Assembly: GCA_039566865.1 (NCBI GenBank)
Contig: CM076951.1
Coordinates: 14,765,484 to 14,829,483, forward strand
Length of the DNA stretch: 64,000 bases
Direction: 5' to 3'
DNA from: Aurelia coerulea
Taxonomy: Eukaryota > Cnidaria > Scyphozoa > Semaeostomeae > Ulmaridae
In this document: one piece after another, positions 42,951 through 55,088 of the stretch
How the letters are laid out: each line of letters opens with the position of its first letter
How positions within the stretch are numbered: position 1 is the stretch's first letter
Notes under the pieces: generated by a model
Database searches by the model: none
The model's input: the letters and a program-made list of their open reading frames with translations, nothing else
What the model was told of the DNA's origin: nothing
Made by a program: the position numbers and the translations under genes

Positions 42951-44300
42951 CCAGGGGGGTCACTTGAACTTTTTATAAACGGGGGGCCCATCCACAATTT
43001 CCCAAATTCACCTAAAAGTATCAAATAAAATTTCACAGACCCAAAAGTATGAACTAAAAATTTTTGATGAGACCCAAAAATATGAAAAATACAAAAATCT
43101 TGCAACTGAGCATGTAAGAAACTACTATTGAAAATAATTTAGACCGATTCGTATAATAATTGGTTTAAAAAATATATATTTCATGACACCAGGTCTTGGG
43201 AGACAGATACACAAGTATGCAGATCCACTGATGCATTCTTGTGCAGCAACTGATGGAAAATATTTACCCAAAGTAGGTGCTGAAGAGGTGGCAAACTAAT
43301 AAATAAACTACCAGAATCATGTCACAAAACCCACTTTGTCATTCCAAAATTGAACCAATAATTGAGAGAAACCAAGGAAACCCATGGAGTAACCCATGGC
43401 TCTACATACAAGTCAAATGAACCTGAGCTACTGTGTTGCTATGCTATGCAAGGAATATCCAATTTTGGGGGACAGAATAATTTTGTTGGCAAATATTGCT
43501 ATCTTGCTATTTTACCTTGTTCCTCACTTCTTAGCATTTGGATATTTCTCCAACAATCGCCCAATTTTTGAATTTTCCTTTCCTGAAACCAATTCTTGGT
43601 GACAGAATGTTAGTAACTGCTTATATACAAGAGCCAAACTCAAAAAATTAACATGTTCCTCACACAAAACTTAGATTCATCTTTGTATCTTGACAGTAAT
43701 TCACTTCCCCCCAACTACTCACCCTTTATTCATCACAACTGCACCCAGTGTTCCAGTACTAATCCCATATTTGGGGTGGCAGGTGAAACTCGAAACTAGG
43801 CCAAGGCCTTATATAGACCTATATACTAGGCTACTGGCTAGATCAACAAAAAGTCCACGAGTCCAAAGTCCCCAAAGCCATTCAATTGATCTCACAGTGC
43901 AGAGATAAAATTCTTAGCTTGACTTAAACGCTTCAATCTATTACTACCTATTCTAATATCAATAGAATCGTTGATACACCAACTTTGGTGCTGCAAAAGC
44001 TGGTTCTCTCTTCTGTCTGCTAATCTGCCATTATATTATCGTTGTTGTGAGTGTATCAGCCTCGACAGCATGTAATATCACAGGAAAGCCTTATTTGAAA
44101 GACTGAATTTAATTTATTTTGTTGAATTTTGGTTGACATGGTTGAATGTTTTTGAAAAAAGTATTTTGTTGGTTTACTGGATAATCGTTCCTTTTTAAGT
44201 CCAAATGAATTGAAAAACATTTTCAACCAATTCTAAATACTTTCAAATGAATTTAAAAGTTCCAATAGTAGTTTCCCTATGATAAAATTGTAAGGACGAA
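42951..44300. other. no gene recognised
   Basis: Two overlapping ~70-codon frames near 43,362-43,602 lack any domain signature. Short direct motif GACCCAAAA(A/G)TATGAA recurs at 43,037 and 43,072. Nothing else can be supported. Confidence 0.3.
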
Positions 44301-44314
44301 ACGAAAGGGAGACA

Positions 44315-44600
44315 GTGAAATTGGCGAGAAAAAGTGAAATGTTGCTGAGTGTTGCTAAAAGCGTGCTCACCATGGATCAAAGCCTGCAGTCGCAGTCTGT
44401 TGTCTGGATTAAAGTCGTAATTGGCGAAGTAATTAGGAAAATTGGTGTTAAAAGAGGGTCAGTTTTTAAGAGCATTCAAATTGCTGCTAAAGTAGACAGG
44501 CCCTGTTTTGTTTACATTGACGATGATGGAGATCAGATCAATGCTGAGACAGAAGGAGAAGTGGAGGAAGCAGTGTTGGTGGATTGCATCACTCGATTTG
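44315..44600 (+). pseudogene. PB1-domain fragment
   Basis: From 44,315 the frame reads VVWIKVVIGEVIRKIGVKRG and then PCFVYIDDDGDQINAETEGE. This has the basic first strand and the acidic OPCA loop (Y-I-D-D-D-G-D) of a PB1 protein-interaction domain, as in p62/NBR1-type proteins. It passes at about 44,600-44,640 into LINE sequence, ending at a stop at 44,689, so it is a chimeric or truncated frame. No zinc finger or other partner domain follows. Confidence 0.5.
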
Positions 44601-44639
44601 AGAGTTACCAGGAGAAAATGCTTTGGCTGGGAATCGCTA

Positions 44640-45600
44640 AGATGCCGAAGGTGGAGCAGACGCCTTACTTTGTTCTACAAGATCCTTAATAATCTAACTC
44701 CAGTCTATACTAGGGATCCAATCCCACCACTTCAACAGTTACGTTACTCTCTTCGCAACCAGGATGTTATTGGGCGAATAAAGGCCAGAACAGAAAAATT
44801 TAAGTCTAGTTTCTATCCTCATTGCTTATCTGAATGGAACGAACTTGATCCTGAGATTAGACTTGCACCGTCTGTTTCTGTTTTTAAGAAGAAACTTTTA
44901 TCAATAATTAGACCCCCTGTAAGATCTATCTTTGGCATTCATGACCCAACAGGTCTATCCTATCTCACTCAACTCAGGGTTGGTCTCAGCAAATTAAACC
45001 TTCACCAATTCAACCACAATTTTAGGGATACCATAAAATCCAATGTGCCCTAGGAACGATGGTATCAAGAATACAGAACACTTTTTGTTGCTTTGCCCAT
45101 CCTTTGCAGTACCACGCAGAGATCTTCTCGCTGGAGTTTTTGCTTTATTACGACCATTTGGATATACTAATCTCCAAAATAATGTTCTATTGCAAATTTT
45201 ATTGTATGGTGCTAAAAATTTTCCCAATGAACTCAATAAAAAATATACTCCTACTAACTTTAAAATTTATCCACAAATCCGGTTGATTTGATTAGAAAAC
45301 TTCACACTCCGTTATAAGCCACACAATCACAACCACCATGTCTCATTTAAGTAAATGTGTTCTTCTTTTCTTTGCTTCTATTTTGTTCTTTTTTTCGCTG
45401 TATGTTAAACGTCTGTCTCGAATTAGATGCAATGCAATATCTGCAACAATGTCTAATTACCCATCCGAACACTTAAATTTTGTTTCAATCGCAGACATTT
45501 CCAGTGCCATGTAATTTGAGACTGACTTTAGCTTTAGTTTTAGACTTTAGTTTTAATCTTTAGTTTTAATATCTATGTCTAGTATCTACTAGTTTAATAT
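44640..45600 (+). pseudogene. LINE C-terminal fragment 1
   Basis: A frame from 44,508 carries TLFYKILNNLTPVYTRDPIP, FYPHCLSEWNELDPEIRLAP and LRVGLSKLNLHQFNHNF, typical of the post-RT region of a cnidarian-type LINE. After a frameshift at about 45,045 it continues NTEHFLLLCPSFAVPRRDLL, the Cys-containing tail. The 3' edge is AT-rich with TTTAGTTTTAA repeats near 45,520-45,570. Confidence 0.7.
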
Positions 45601-45604
45601 CTAC

Positions 45605-47060
45605 CAACTATTAGTGAATTTAAAAACAGTTTGCTAAAGATCATAAGACCTGTGAAAAACTCTGTTTACAATGTATTCGATATATCAGGTATTAGACGTT
45701 TGACTAACCCTTTGCATGCTGAATTGTTTGCAAGTGATTGTACTGTGAGGCTGGATATATCCCGCAAGATCTCGAACGTCGTCGGAGCTTTGGGCGATTG
45801 CCGACTTAGGCCATATTTTGACCTCGCTGCATCATTTAGAGGCTACCCACATCACCAGACAGAGGCTCAATCGAAAGGGCAGCTGTCACGCTATTGAAAC
45901 ATACCTTTTCCAGCGACATTGGATGAGAAGAAGATATTTTATCGCAAGAAGAAAACAGATTGAAAATATCGAAGAGTTCAACAAATATCAATGAAAAACT
46001 CGCGATTTAGTTGCAGAAGCTTCCATCACTAATAAATCAGTAAACTTCACTGTAAACCATGTTCATCTTTCGTTGGAAACAATGTCTCATTGCTTGAGGA
46101 ACAGCTTAGTCCAGTTTTTGCCCAGATTCGCTCGATGAAGAGATGAAAATACAAGAAAAAGATATTACGATCGTAAGTCGCAATTCTGCGACTGCAGCAT
46201 GCGAAGGAGAATTAGTCTGGTCGCAAATCTGCGACTGCAGCATGCAAAGGGCTAAGCTTCGCCTTGAATTCAGTGAGCTAAATGAACATCGATTCCGACA
46301 TAACTTTGACTATTTAAGTCCCTTCTGTTCTTGTGGAATGGCAAATGAAGACAATGAACATTTTCTCCTGCACTGCCAAAGGTTTGATTTGATGCGCTTT
46401 GATCTCCTAAGGAAACTCTCGGACATCCCAGGATTAGATATCACAAAGCTTAATGCCAAAACATTATATGAGCTGCTTCTTTATGGAAACCCACACTTTA
46501 ACGTCATTGTGAATAGAATTATCCTTGAAGCAACCATTTCATTCATTGAATCGACCAAGAGGCTAAACTGATACACGTATTGAAACTGCAGCACACAAAC
46601 CCCCTTTTTATTTAGTTTATTTTTGACCCACCGTTTAATTCGTTTCAAATTTGTTAACTTGTACTCTTTCTCGCACCGCACGGCTAAACCAGCTTTTTAT
46701 AAACCTAGTTAATTTGACCAAATTTAAACGGTTTCCATTTTGTTGGATTGACCAACGATTAAACGTGTTCTGAAGCTAGTTTTAATTTGGGCTCGTTTGG
46801 CTTGCCGGTGTGAGAAGGGTATAAGTAGCCTTTATTTTGTCCCTAGTTGTATTGTTCTTTCCTATTATTGTTGATTTGTGCTTTGTTGTGGTGTTTTAGT
46901 CTTTTGTTAGTTGTATAAATATAATTGTTGAATTGTAAGTACCATTCGCAGTGGGAGCAAGATAACCCTGAGTTCTTTCCCGTTGCGAATGGTACACAGT
47001 GTTGATATGTTTTTTTGTTTAGTAATTTTTAAGGTGATATAAACAAAATAAATAAAAAAA
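45605..47060 (+). pseudogene. LINE C-terminal fragment 2, interrupted
   Basis: It starts FKNSLLKIIRPVKNSVYNVF, then IRRLTNPLHA at about 45,720. An unrelated insert of about 520 bases follows. The element resumes near 46,245 with AKLRLEFSELNEHRFRHNF, CSCGMANEDNEHFLLHC and TLYELLLYGN, ending at 46,571. A ~490-base 3' UTR runs to an A-rich end at about 47,060. It is related to fragment 1 but not identical. Confidence 0.75.
46939..46994 (+). repeat. hairpin near the LINE 3' end
   Basis: GTACCATTCGCA and its complement TGCGAATGGTAC face each other across about 30 bases. A stem-loop here could be the structure recognised by the LINE reverse transcriptase; that role is inferred from position only. 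Confidence 0.55.
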
Positions 47061-47084
47061 GCACTTTCAGGGAAGAACAAGCAT

Positions 47085-50000
47085 CAAAACCAAAAACTGG
47101 TCTTCCAAAGAAAGAATCAATGGCAGACATAAGAAGTGCTTTATCAGATTTTCACGAGATTTCACGTATGGTAGTAAACTGGAGCTGACACACAAAAAGT
47201 AAAAGGGCATTGATTTCCTCACATGCACTGTTTGTGACACTGGCCTGGATGTTTCGAGCAACTGCAGAAACACTTTCACCAGGTGAGCCACAAAATGAAT
47301 TTGTATGCAATTCATGGCAGGGAAGAGAACAACGATATCACTGCAAGCATTGAGCTTAGTGAAATCCAAGCGCAGTGTTTCATTGAAATTGAAGCTCGCA
47401 ACGAAGTTAAGCTTTGCCAGAAAGGTGGGAAACCAATCATCAGTTGCCTCTTTTGCCCCCTAAAGGAATTTTCTCTTTCCAGAAGACCGTCATACCAATA
47501 TCGAGTAAGAGAACACTTGAAATCTAAAAAACACAAGGATGCCCGTTTGATTGGGAACAAAAAGTACCAACAAAGAAGTATTCTCTTTTATGAAGGCCGC
47601 ATCGCCAGCAAATGTTGCAGGCGTTTCCCAAAAGCAATTTGAAGGTTCCAAATGACGATCATTTTTTCCACTAGAAATTTGTAATGGCTTTTGGAACGAG
47701 GTAGTTTCGTTTAATGTGAATGATTTTGGCAATATTACTGTTGAAACAAGAAGGATCTTAGACTGTGAGCCATGCGTTGACAAGAATGGAAAAACTATAT
47801 GGTATCCAGATAAGCATTTCAAAAATGGAGAAATACAGAGAACTTTTTGGCATGTTGACTGTGTTTTTGCAACGTACAAGGACATTTTGAGAAATGGAAA
47901 TATGTCAGTTTTGTGGCGAAATACCTTCGTGTAGGTCATTCAAAGGCAGATTAGAACAAAAATTTTGATCTGATAATTCAGGTTTGAGCGACAACGTAAC
48001 TCCATATGAGAACAGAACTAAGCCCGAACTGATAGGGTCTTTGAAAAAAGTTCGCTCTAACATGGACGCACTCAAGAAAGACAAATTTTTGTTGAAATGT
48101 GATATCCAACCGCTTGAGAAAAAGAGCTACTTGTGGAAGAATGAATTAAAGGAAATTTGAAGCAAGGGAAGTTTTACGGATATTGCAACAAAGGTTACGC
48201 GGCCAATAGCGAAAGGAGCTGTCAAGGGGAAAGAAGGTGTACTGACTATCTTGAAAACTATATGTAAAAACATTCCCAAAAAAAGCCAAGGCCACAGATT
48301 TAGAGGCCTAGACGGGGACGTTTTTGCACAAATGATGGAAGTCACATTAATATTGGAGGGACCAAAGGTCTAGACAATCTAAACGGCCCACACATTGATA
48401 CAATTAAAAGATGGCATTCCAAACTTTCTGTTTGTTATGACTTCAGTGATTTGCGAAACAATGTTAAGATCGTGGCAGAAATTTATGCCATGCATAAAGA
48501 AAAGTTAGGAATCAAAGGAAAGGTGCCATATCTAAGAATTGAAGGCGAGACAGCCATCAAACCTCGCCCGGAGTACGACCAGAGACTGAATATCGTCTGG
48601 GGCTATTGTGGACCAAAGGAAAATCATGAGTGCCAGGATTTTTATGCTATAGAAGTTGGGAACAAAGAAGATGCATACGAGAATTAGTGAAGGATTTGAA
48701 TTCATCCACTTTAGCAAAGAATGCAAGGGCAATACTCATAAATCCTCTTCACAAAGATCTTCCCCGTTTAGTGTTGCATCTCCAAGCAACGTGCAATACG
48801 CTCACACACCACGATGTACTATGACAGTGGCAGATGTATGACGAGTTTTGCAGAGATTTATTAGATCAGTTTTAGGTCCAGACATGGGTAAAGGTCCTGA
48901 CGGAGATTCCAGAAGACGCAATCTTTTTTTAGCTCAGTCATCTGATGCAAACAGTGACAGACGATACAAACCCGTGCCAGTATCTGAAGGTTTTATCTTC
49001 AGTGGCAAATTAGAGCAGAACTCCTTTGGTCCTCCTTTGAAGAAAAAAATCTGTCAGATTCAAATTATATACATAACCATAAGAAACTGGACAATCATTT
49101 AGATTATGTCAGCAGAGATTTAAGGATTGGACGATGCTCTGCTCATTGTAATGGCATTAGGTCGGTGTTTGAAAACTTTTCAAGGCATGAACATGGATTA
49201 AGGGATGTAGATGTAAATAAAAGGGACAGGAAAACTGGGCTTCAGCCCAGCCAACAACGTTTCCAAAGGTCAGAGATTGTTTACAGCATATTGCTCAAGG
49301 AACTAACACTCAAAGAGACCCTTTTGTTCAAGGAACAATGGTCTACCTTGAAGTAGTTTATTGTTACATGGAAATATTTATCAGTCTCGGGGCTTCTCTC
49401 TCTGTATGAAAGAATAAAATATGCTGGAAAAGAAGTTACATTTCTCGGAATTTGGAGAAATTCGTTCTTAGAAGCGCAGATTTGAACTTGAAAGAGAATT
49501 TTCTCACGAGAGAGACTTTCTTGGATGCCGAGAGCACATACTGCTGTTATGGCAATCGCCTGGTTTTCTGAAAAGTACCCAGATATGCCTTGTTGCCTAA
49601 ATCTCCTTGGCACAGACGCCATTGAAGTTTTTTCAGCTTGAATGGTTTTTTGGTCCTTAATAAGCATACGTATACAATGCTGGACATGGTGCAAAACCTG
49701 TCTGCAATGAATCGTCTTAATCAGATCAAGACATCTAACCCCTCGCTGATGTTCAGAAAGGCTCACAGCAAACAGGACAACATTTGGGAGAAGCAATATG
49801 CTGATGAGAACAGGAGAAAGGAGCTTGCAGAAAATCTAGAAAATTTGCTAAAACAATATCCTTCTAAAGACAACATTGTAAGTGCATGGAAAGAGGGTAT
49901 TGTAGAAACAAGAGAAATGGCAACAAGGACAGGAATGTGCGATTCTGCAATTGAAAGAAATGACACAAACGATGACCAGTGGTTCAAGAAACCCTTCGAT

Positions 50001-50836
50001 TACATGGCATTCGATGCAAGGATTGATGATATGTGCTCTGAGGTTATTGCCGAAAATTTTGAAAGTGAGTTACAACAACCGCAGGTTGAAATGGCAGACG
50101 GATGTATTATTTTTGACAAAGGTGTTAGTGATGGGTTAGTAGAAGAAGTTAGTCACTAGTTGCAGAGAGGCACTCGTCAGAGAGTCTAAAATTGAAAATT
50201 CAGGGGAAAAACAAAGACCAAAATTCAACTTGAAGATATTTGTTCCTCCAATAAATGCAGAAAAAATATAAAAGTCAAGTTGTTGCAGAACTAGCGACTC
50301 AAGGGAAAGTATCATCAGATCGATTGATTTGTGTTCAATCAACCGGCAACACACAATTTGTACCCACAACAATGCAAGAGAATAGTGTTATTGGACTTAC
50401 GGATTATGTAGCGGTACGGTCGGATAATGATGATGAATATTACATTGCGTTTGTAAAGCGAATTTATCGTTGATATACCACACATAATGGTAGGAGCAGG
50501 CACGTTGATTATGTGAGACCATTCGATTTGAGCATGAGAAACGTGGAAGTCCACTTGAAAGTAACCTTGCTCGAAAAACTAAACGACTTAGAATTGAAAT
50601 GGACTGACATCCATGCTGAAATACCAGCCACAAGTGCAATAAAACGCGTCAGTGTTTATGAAAAAGATAACTCTTGCAACTATGTGCTATCTGCTGTCGA
50701 TAAATTGTCTTTGGACATGTACTTTGATCGGAGCCATGGACAGAGCAACATTGCAGATGATGGCAGGCGAGTCAAGGGACAGACAAAGGCGTTCAGTTCA
50801 ATTCCAAACATAGACAGAAGCAGAACAGAACAGTAA
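47085..50836 (+). pseudogene. degenerate copy of a large unnamed multicopy protein
   Basis: Pieces in order on the plus strand: LPKKESMADIRSALSDFHEI (47,100); a Cys/His finger CLFCPLKEF...REHLKSKKHKD (47,450-47,550); NVKIVAEIYAMHKEKLGIKG and LRIEGETAIKPRPEYDQRL with WGYCGPKENHECQDFYAIEV (48,450-48,690); ILINPLHKDLPRLVLHLQATCN (48,750); VLGPDMGKGPDGDSRRRNL (48,870); YIHNHKKLDNHLDY (49,065); HGLRDVDVNKRD (49,190); SKQDNIWEKQYADENRRKEL (49,770); and a Ser/Asp-rich tail to 50,836. I recall this motif series, especially GDSRRR and YIHNHKKL, from a repeated family of uncharacterised proteins in cnidarian-like genomes. Its biochemistry is unknown to me. At least ten stops or frameshifts break this copy. 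Confidence 0.6.
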
Positions 50837-51136
50837 ATGGTTAAGAATAACAAAGTTTTTGCACAAAGTTAAGTTAATGATATTTTTTGGCCTCTTCGCA
50901 GCGCTTGAGTTAGTGCGCATGGCGAGGAAAATGAACGTTTCTCTCTAATGCAAGAGGAAGCAGTTACCATGTCCATAATTTTAGAATCATTGCTAATTTA
51001 CGATAACCATGTTATTGATACCGAGTGATTAAAAATCAGTTTCTGTTTCAAACATGTTTTTCACTGGATATATATTGGCAAATACTGTATCCCTTGAGTG
51101 TGGATATCTTCAAATAGATTTTAAATTTATACTTTG

Positions 51137-51410
51137 ATACAGGAAATCCTTGACATATTTTTACTTTATTTTCACTTGTTTCCTATATCTTATTACTCGT
51201 AGGGTACTTGAGTAATGTCTAAACGTGGGAAAAGCTCAAAAACATTGTTTTGAAATGTTCACGAGGGTACAAGTAGTGAAAATGTAGATTGTTATGGAAC
51301 CTCTAAGAAACTCGTAAGAAACTCTGAGTACTCAAAATCTGAAAATTTTAAGAAACTTTCAGTACTGGCCCCAATTCTTAGTTTCTCATAAAAAGAAATA
51401 CGTGTAAATC
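51137..51410 (+). repeat. solitary copy of the arm found in the kinase-bearing element
   Basis: AGGAAATCCTTGACATATTT and TAAGAAACTCGTAAGAAACT through TTAGTTTCTCATAAAAAG closely match 22,610-22,862 and the complement of 26,945-27,200. No opposite arm is visible nearby. Confidence 0.8.
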
Positions 51411-52540
51411 ATGCCATCAATAAATTAATTCAAAACTGCTTAAAGGCAACATATAGAGCAAAACAGATGGGTAAACTTACAAATATCTCACAATGACAGA
51501 AGTTCAATAGCGATAAGACTAAAAGCGTTTCTTTCTCACATGCTTTGCTGATGATAAAGAGGGACCTGCTGTGCCTTTCAAACTAATGCTTTGTACGAAA
51601 AATCTTACTGACCAGAAACTGCGACCAAGATGGTGTTAGAAACTTTTTCGAAAATTGTAAATTTTACAACTTATGGAGCAAATCTTTCCCTTGTTATGGG
51701 ATCGAATCAATCTAATTATAATCAAAGGTTGGCAATGAATGCTCCAAATCAGAAATTTACTGAGAAAATGTGCACCATAAAATTTGCAGACGGCACTAAA
51801 TGTAATTCTGACAAAAAGTAATGGACAGAATGTTGTCAAACTTGTGCAGACCAAACTTGTTCCTTTAAACCATTGTACTTGTCTGAGAGGAAGCACCCCC
51901 TTTGCAGAAATATTGGAACAACTAGGTTTGGATGAGAGGAATCAGCATGGCAAACTTGGAATTTTTATACAATTTTTACAATATTTGAAAAAGACATCTA
52001 GCTAAGATTTTAGCACATCAGTAGCGAATTCGCTTTTGATATACCATGCAATCGCATAGAAATCTGTTACTGCACTGAAAGAATGCCAACTGAACTGCGT
52101 TCATGTGAAAATCTGCGTATGGGAAATTTACGGGGAACTAATATCTTGCCACATACATTGGGTCTAAAGTTCCCATTCATAGAAAATTAATTGATGCAGG
52201 TATGCAGGTCTGATAAAAAGACATTACACAATTGATTGGCAGAGAAAGAGCTTTATTGTATGATCCTTAGAAATTTCTATCAAAGGATCTGAAGAATTTC
52301 TACCTTTCGCATCAAGTGAGTTGAAAGTACTGTCACAGATTTATTGGTTTAAGTTGAGATACAAAAGTTATCTGATCATCGACAAATATGTCATAACATG
52401 AACTTGGTCTTTACAATGGTGGTATCTCCTTGACAAAAGGAATAATTGCTGCCACTCCGACAAAGTTAATTGAGAATAATTGCTTGATAAGACATAACAA
52501 TCAAGAAAAGAAAAGATGTCTGGGATATAAACCTATTTTT
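51411..52540. other. no gene recognised
   Basis: Two ~70-codon frames (51,630-51,821; 51,784-52,005) have no recognisable domain. The stretch is AT-rich and without clear repeats. Confidence 0.3.
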
Positions 52541-52544
52541 AAGT

Positions 52545-52740
52545 ATTCCATGGAATGCTAATTGATATTCCATGGAATACTGGAATGCAATAGAAACATA
52601 ATTGATATTCCATGGAATATCAATTAGCATTCCATGGAATATCAATTAGCATTCCATGGAATATTAATTAGTGTTCTATGGCATTCCAGTATTCCATGTC
52701 ATTCCAGTATTCCATTCCAGTATTCCACATTCCATGTTTT
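52545..52740. repeat. palindromic ATTCCATGGAAT repeat cluster
   Basis: The palindrome ATTCCATGGAATA(T) recurs about six times, spaced by AATTAG or AATTGAT blocks, then decays to a CATTCCAGTATT repeat. Because the unit is self-complementary the region can fold into several alternative hairpins. Confidence 0.85.
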
Positions 52741-52919
52741 CAAGATAGCCGTACCCTACACCTACAGCTATCATTTGCATATATAATGGTCAACAAAAAA
52801 ACAATAACAAAGTATTTTGATGGTGCAATAACAAAGTATTTTGATGGTTCTGTTATCACACTGAAAATAAGTATGGAGCATAGTGGTCCAAGTAGAAGTC
52901 TGTAAACAGTTGCTTGAGG

Positions 52920-53329
52920 CCCGGGGGGGGTACTCATATATTTTTCCGTACGGGGACGTGCCGCCGAACAGGGTACCATTTTCAGGATTCCTACTCCGGG
53001 ACAGGGTATCACTTTGTATGGTCGGCTCCATGACAGGGTCCATATTTTGTATAATTGACTACGTATCGTCGCTGTAAGCTATTTGCACTCCGCGAATATG
53101 ATTTAAATCGTTTTGGATGGCAACATTTCCGCATTTTCTGATAGATTTCTATCAAATTTCCAGGGCAGCCTACATTTTTTACGAAGAAACCCAAGAACAG
53201 GGTATCGTTTTTACAGTTTTACTCCGGGACAGGGTATCATTTTCGGGAATTTTACTCCGGGACAGGGTGCCTTTTCAGATTTTCCAGCGGCACGTCCCCG
53301 TATTTTCGTAAATCAAGTACCCCCCCGGG
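52920..53329. mobile_element. 410-bp MITE with CCCGGGG ends and 8-bp target duplication
   Basis: Ends CCCGGGGGGGGTACTC and the complement of CCCGGGGGGGTACTTG are flanked by GCTTGAGG on both sides (52,912-52,919 and 53,330-53,337). Internal motifs ACAGGGTATCA and CTCCGGGACAGGG recur in inverted-symmetric order, and CACGTCCCCGTA lies near both ends. An 8-bp duplication fits hAT-like or similar transposases; none is encoded. It appears inserted in the YqaJ pseudogene. Confidence 0.85.
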
Positions 53330-53337
53330 GCTTGAGG

Positions 53338-54521
53338 ATGCACCACAACTCTCTGTCAAAGGTTAGCTTTCAACAAAATATCCATGGGAAGTCCAAACAA
53401 AAAAGTAGCCTTAGTTTATTTTGGAAGCTGCCATTAGGATTTGGCATTGAGTGAGATACTTGTGATTTTTGTTCATTGAAAGTGTTGGGTCACTAGATCT
53501 CTTGAGGTATTGGAGTTTGGTGTCTGGATCCAGTGGTGATTTATGGCTGATGGAAAATGGGCACTTCACCTCCAAACAAAATTTCCCACAACAGTCACAT
53601 GACACAATCCTGCCAGGGCTTCCACCCAGGAATGGCATATCCTGGCATAAATAGATTCCACAATCTTCCAGCTTAACATTTCTGTCGGTTTCTTCAAACA
53701 TGCGTTCAAATGAAGTCACAGCCTCATTTTCCATTGCCCTCCCATACTGCAGAGCTGGCAAATTTGGGTTAACACCTTTTCTCCAGAAATCTTTGAAACA
53801 AATTGAGGAAAAGTCAATTCCTTTACCACTGGCTTTTTTAATGTTTCCATCCTGGTTTTGACGTCATGAGCTTTTGAGGCCGTTATCATGTGTTTTCTTA
53901 CAGAAAACCACAAGGGATTCTCACTTTGTCCCCTTGTTTTGGCCTCAATTTCTGCAATATGAGATGGAAAATATTCCATATGAAGCAAGAACTCTTCTGG
54001 ACTTTCTGAAATTTTATAGAAGCTATCCAGTGAATGAATCTCTTAGTTTAGCTCCTCAACTGCACTCTCTTCTGTTTGCTCCTTAGGCACTGCAGATAAA
54101 AAACATGGACTCTGACTTATCACATACCAGACTGAGAGCTGCAACAACTTCATTAAGATTCAATTTGGCATCTATACCCTTTGTGGGGTCAAAGTGTTTC
54201 TTTGGAGAGCAGTTAAGCTCTGCTTGCTTCTTCCCCCTCCTTCCAAAATCCCCTCGGCTCAGTTTAACATCTTTAATCTTCACAGGTTTCACTGCTTTGT
54301 GATTGGGAAGCCATCCGCAAGAAGTTGAAGTGCAGGATGGATTTGTTAATCCCATTCTAACAGCAGCCTCAATTCTAAAAAGTGCTGCAGCCACATGGTT
54401 ACATGTCTGTGAGAAACACCAGCCATACAAATGTTTTCGTCATTTTCATAAGTTTTGCGTCACTGAGAAGGAGGAGACAAAATTTGACAAGACGTGGAAA
54501 TGTGGTTGCGATGTTTGAGTG
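53338..54521 (-). pseudogene. SWIM zinc-finger plus YqaJ-type nuclease protein
   Basis: On the minus strand a SWIM-like end (FSQTCNHVAAALFRIEAAVR) is followed by CTSTSCGWLPN, a basic linker, and DSFYKISESPEEFLLHMEYF. Then comes the YqaJ exonuclease core: IEAKTRGQSENPLWFSVRKH and MITASKAHDV, a break near 53,760, ALQYGRAMENEAVTSFERMF, PFLGGSPGRIVSCDCCGKF and LEVKCPFSISHK, ending NHKYLTQCQ...FFVWTSHGYFVE. YqaJ proteins have SPDG at the metal-binding step; here it is SPGR, so the Asp is lost, while ExK (LEVK) is kept. Frame changes lie near 54,430 and 53,760 and a stop near 53,407. Such proteins are multicopy in cnidarians and resemble phage-type exonucleases. Confidence 0.75.
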
Positions 54522-54861
54522 GATGACCTCAAAACGTAAGATCACTTTATATGCACTGAGTGAGTCACAGAAAATTTCAGCGTTTGCCGAAATGATCAGG
54601 AATCACAAATGCCTTGGAAAACTGGATTTTTGGTCAAATCGGTTTTAAAATCATGTATTCTTTCACCAACGTTTATCACCAGCGATCGGTTTTAAAGTCG
54701 GTGATTGCATTTGTAAATCTCCAGAATCTTCCAAGAAACTAACCTAATACATTTTTACATGAGAGTGACACACATGTTTCCTTTGTTAACCTGCTGGGTT
54801 ATGCTCTTTTTTCTGGTTTTCAAGCTTAAAATTTGACAAAAATCCTCGGGTGTTTTTAAAA

Positions 54862-55048
54862 CGAAAACCGAAAGCAAAGACAGAAAACGAAAACACAAAG
54901 CGAAGACCAAAAACACAAAGCGAAAACACAAAACGAAAACACAAAACGAAAACACAAAGCGAAAACACAAAACGAAAACACAAAGCGAAAACACAAAACG
55001 AAAACACAAAACGAAAACACAAAGCGAAAACACAAAACGAAAACACAA
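54862..55048 (+). repeat. 13-bp minisatellite
   Basis: Units CGAAAACACAAAA and CGAAAACACAAAG alternate about fourteen times. Long open frames across it on both strands are by-products of the repeat. Confidence 0.92.
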
Positions 55049-55088
55049 CGCAAAGCGGGCCCTTTAGGCCCTCATGGAGTGGTTCCGT

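Noticed and set aside
42951..43090. Resemblance to the CCCGGGG-ended elements (G-run plus ACCCAAAA blocks)
   Set aside because: Only short low-complexity similarity; no shared internal motifs such as GGGACAGGGTA.
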